64,000 nt of DNA from Viscum album (Eukaryota; Streptophyta; Magnoliopsida; Santalales; Viscaceae), in contig OY728121.1 of assembly GCA_963277665.1 (NCBI GenBank), positions 956,014,097 to 956,078,096 on the forward strand. The letters run 5' to 3'. Made by a program: the position numbers and the translations under genes. Each line of letters starts with the position of its first letter. Position 1 is the first letter of the stretch. This document shows positions 61,910-64,000 of this stretch, piece by piece. The notes under the pieces were generated by a model, which was given only the letters and a program-made list of their open reading frames with translations, was not told the origin of the DNA and searched no databases.

Positions 61910-62984
61910 TGCAGCTACTCCCTTTCCCTATCCTCCAACTCCCTGAGCCTGGTGGGGACCACAAAGGGGGGTGGTTGTAACATGTCAAAATGTACACCAC
62001 CTCATACTGCTCTCCAAGCCCTGCTTCCACATCTGCAGCCCTGCAGATTCGTCTGTCCCTATCACATCCTCTTCCTGAAACATTTTACACGCCCAAGTCT
62101 CTGAGACTGGCGCCAGTTTCCTTCTTTTCCACTGCTAACATTCACTGGTTGTATCCACTCATCCAAAGAACATTCAACCACAAAGGTTCTCTCTAGCACC
62201 CTAACATAAGTAGGAATGCATAGAGGAATAGTGCTTGCTCGGATGTCCTTAAACACACCTCACTCAGAAGTTTGAGCCCTAAAGCACTGATCATATCGTA
62301 TTCATCGAGTACCAGGAATGGTCGGTACGCCTCGATGAATACTCAGCTACTGACATGTCATCCTGCCGAAGCTGTAGAATATCTAGGGAACTCTTAGCCA
62401 CCTCCTCAAGCCAGTCCTTAGCCACTTGTGAGTCAGGCTCGCCTCAGAACCTGTGGGGTATCTGATGTTGAAACACGTGTAAGGCACTAATCGTACATGT
62501 GTCCTCTACCGGTATCACCGGTTGTAAATGGTGACCAACGGGCAGTGATATAGCTGGCACACTACCCGAAGGTACCATCTCAGGAAACGGTCCAAGTACC
62601 GAAGCCTCATTACCCTGTGGACCATCCTCATGTCACATACTGGAAAAGACCAGCAGCTAGGATCACCATCTACTCAACTGGTGTCCCAACTATGTGGAAA
62701 ACTCTAGCCACAACCTCTAGCCAGTCCTCAGCTACCTGGGAGTCTGTCTCGCCTCGAAACCTCGGAGGCCTCTGCTGCTAGAACTCATGCAACGTGCTCA
62801 GTCAGCGTGCACCGTCCTCCAGTGCGGCTGGTTGTAATTGCTTCCCAACTGGTGGTGGTGCTACTGGTACACCACCCGAAGGTGCCAACACAGTAAGAGG
62901 GCCCTGCACCGGAGCCTCATCACTCGGTGGGTCACCATCGTGTACTCTCTCAGGAATCCTAGCGGGCTATCTACGTGGAGGCAT
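61910..62984 (-). pseudogene. E4 gag with an internal tandem duplication
   Basis: The start is ATG at 62984 (MPPRR), after a 250-base leader. A proline-rich part follows (DGDPPSDEAPVQGPLTVLAP), then the capsid start RPPRFRGETDSQVAEDWLEV at about 62760-62700. A second, diverged copy of the same stretch lies at 62395-62640, ending DSQVAKDWLEEV. The capsid then continues DDMSVAEYSSRRT near 62350. Stops and indels break it. The C-terminal zinc-knuckle area (61910-62200) is too worn to call. Confidence 0.8.
62300..62340. repeat. Inverted repeat (foldback)
   Basis: ATTCATCGAGTACC and GGTACGCCTCGATGAAT are arms with a two-base bulge (GC opposite nothing) around a 10-base loop. It could form a hairpin in RNA or DNA. 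It lies in the E4 gag remnant; no function can be assigned. Confidence 0.55.
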
Positions 62985-63236
62985 ACTGATAAGGAACAGG
63001 TGCGACATGGTCTTTAAGTTATACCTAGTGAGCTCACTCCAAAGAAATCACAAGAAAAACTCTTAAAAACACATGCAATCAGTGTTTCTGTGCACTGAGT
63101 CGAAAATCAGAATTCAGGGTCCCGGTATATGGATACGTCGGCCACCGCACCAACCCGAACTGAAAACCACACTCATAACACTTAACACTATTTCTACATT
63201 GAAAAGATCATGGTCCTAGTTCTTCGATAGAAATGA

Positions 63237-63250
63237 CTCCTTTTATACCA
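63237..63250 (-). other. E4 primer binding site (tRNA-iMet type)
   Basis: The minus strand reads TGGTATAAAAGGAG, three bases inside the LTR end GGGTCGTGACA. It is close to the E2 site. Confidence 0.78.
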
Positions 63251-63253
63251 CTT

Positions 63254-63765
63254 TGTCACGACCCGTCCCCCGGGGCCCGTGCCGTGACTACCCCAAGCCC
63301 ATCTTCCATAGGCCAGGGGCTGGAGACTAGTACCGAAATGTGTATTCCCTAAAACGGGAAGGCATTGCCTTTAAACCTGTACAAACACACGGTTCGAGAA
63401 CACAACAAGAAGCAACTGTTAAGTAAACTGCTGTAGTAAAAGAGTTCTGAAAGCAAAGGGGCCAGAATACAAGCCCAATTGGAAAAGTACAAGTACAACT
63501 AAAAAGTACAAAACAGCTAAAAAGGTGAAAAGAAGCTCCTGGATCGTCCACCACAGATCCTACCTAAAGGGTAGGTACAGCTCACGATCCGTAGTCCCTA
63601 CGTCACGTCGCTCCAAATGGTCCACCACCGAGCACCATCCAGTCCTGGCTCCCTCAGCCTCAATCAATGTTGTACGTCATCTGCACAAGACACAACAAGG
63701 TGTGGGAGAAGCCCATGCAGCGATGAGTATAACGATACTCAGTAGGGACCCCGAGACCCCGTAGG
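63254..63765 (-). repeat. E4 5' LTR, first 512 bp
   Basis: It aligns base for base with 41782-42292, including the AAACGGGAAGGCATTGCC and ACTCAGTAGGGACCCCGAG landmarks. It breaks after GTAGG, the same pentamer that is continuous with TCTCC at 42288-42297 in the other LTR. Confidence 0.9.
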
Positions 63766-64000
63766 TGTAACTCTCTGACCCTAGTTACCCAGAGTATGTG
63801 CATTATTGCGTAACATTGTCATGATCACAAAAGATCAAGTATCGAAAGACCGATTAGTTTAGTAGCCTTAGAAACACTAGATGCATTCATAAGTCTTACA
63901 TTACATCATAAAGTAAAACAAAACTACAAGAACGTCTTGTCTTCATATCCCCTCATATTATCCTTGTAGGTCATTCATAATATACTTCTTCACATCCTAG
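63766..64000 (-). mobile_element. E6: end of an inverted E5-family LTR, cut by the window edge
   Basis: It begins TGTAACTCTCTGACC and follows the reverse complement of the E5 LTR end (61670-61904): GTTACCCAGAGT, GATCACAAAAGATC, CTAGATGCATTCATAAG, TTCATAATATACTTCTT. It is inserted in the E4 5' LTR; gtagg at 63761-63765 is the expected left target duplication. Whether it is a full element or a solo LTR cannot be told here. Confidence 0.88.

Larger units (their letters stand above)
61910..64000 (-). mobile_element. E4: right part (gag, leader and start of the 5' LTR)
   Basis: Continuation of the minus-strand E4 beyond E5: gag to 62984, leader, primer site 63237-63250, then the 5' LTR from 63254. 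The LTR is interrupted at 63766 by E6, so from there to the window end the bases belong to E6. It is the same element as 41782-47612 because the LTR sequence matches and the pol and gag parts complement each other. Confidence 0.85.

Noticed and set aside
1..64000. Endogenous pararetrovirus (caulimovirid) sequence
   Set aside because: All pol fragments have integrase and lie between LTRs; no movement protein or viral coat pattern was seen.
1..64000. tRNA, rRNA, snoRNA or miRNA genes
   Set aside because: No cloverleaf box A/B pair or rRNA core sequence was recognised. The tRNA-like matches are primer sites complementary to tRNA-iMet.

Overview
The window is repeat-dense plant nuclear DNA, probably angiosperm heterochromatin or a TE-filled intergenic region. 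The evidence is strong AT bias, Ty3/Gypsy elements with tRNA-iMet primer sites, a plant-type LINE, CACTA and hAT non-autonomous DNA transposons, and no host gene, tRNA, rRNA or CRISPR that I can support. The species cannot be named from the sequence. Every recognisable protein is a broken transposon protein; other long open frames look like chance.

The layout is a stack of nested insertions. (1) 1-9427: Gypsy element E1, minus strand, its 3' LTR cut by the window edge and carrying a hAT-type element (432-1707) with a perfect 8-bp target duplication. (2) 9428-11885: unassigned AT-rich DNA. (3) E0, a plus-strand Gypsy LTR in three pieces (11886-13572, 23526-24795, 36186-37560), split by two complete minus-strand Gypsy elements: E2 (13573-23525) and E3 (24796-36185). 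(4) 37561-39287: a probable Copia LTR end with primer site, then unassigned AT-rich DNA. (5) 39288-40131: left end of a CACTA element. (6) 40132-41781: 3' part of a LINE, minus strand. (7) E4, a minus-strand Gypsy element that starts at 41782 inside the LINE and runs off the right edge. It is split by E5 (47618-61904), a complete plus-strand Gypsy element, and its right LTR is interrupted at 63766 by E6, an inverted relative of E5. (8) A 1.8-kb CACTA element (59190-61005) sits in the 3' LTR of E5.

The order of events can be read from which element cuts which: LINE, then E4, then E5 and E6, then CACTA; separately E0, then E2 and E3. E5 is the best preserved: both LTRs, primer site, polypurine tract, near-perfect target duplication, and gag, protease, RT, RNase H and integrase in order, but with many stops and frameshifts. 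Nothing here should be mobile on its own.

The most unusual structure is in the LTRs of E0, E3 and E5. Downstream of the TATA box, diverged units repeat with a spacing of 188-190 bp. Each carries a conserved core (CRTGCGTACGTACGG, a short gap, then TACCRTCTCCAC), and the array is followed by a conserved splice-donor-like CAAG/GTAAG in E3 and E5. I do not recognise this as a described LTR feature. No gene system such as defence, biosynthesis or resistance is present.
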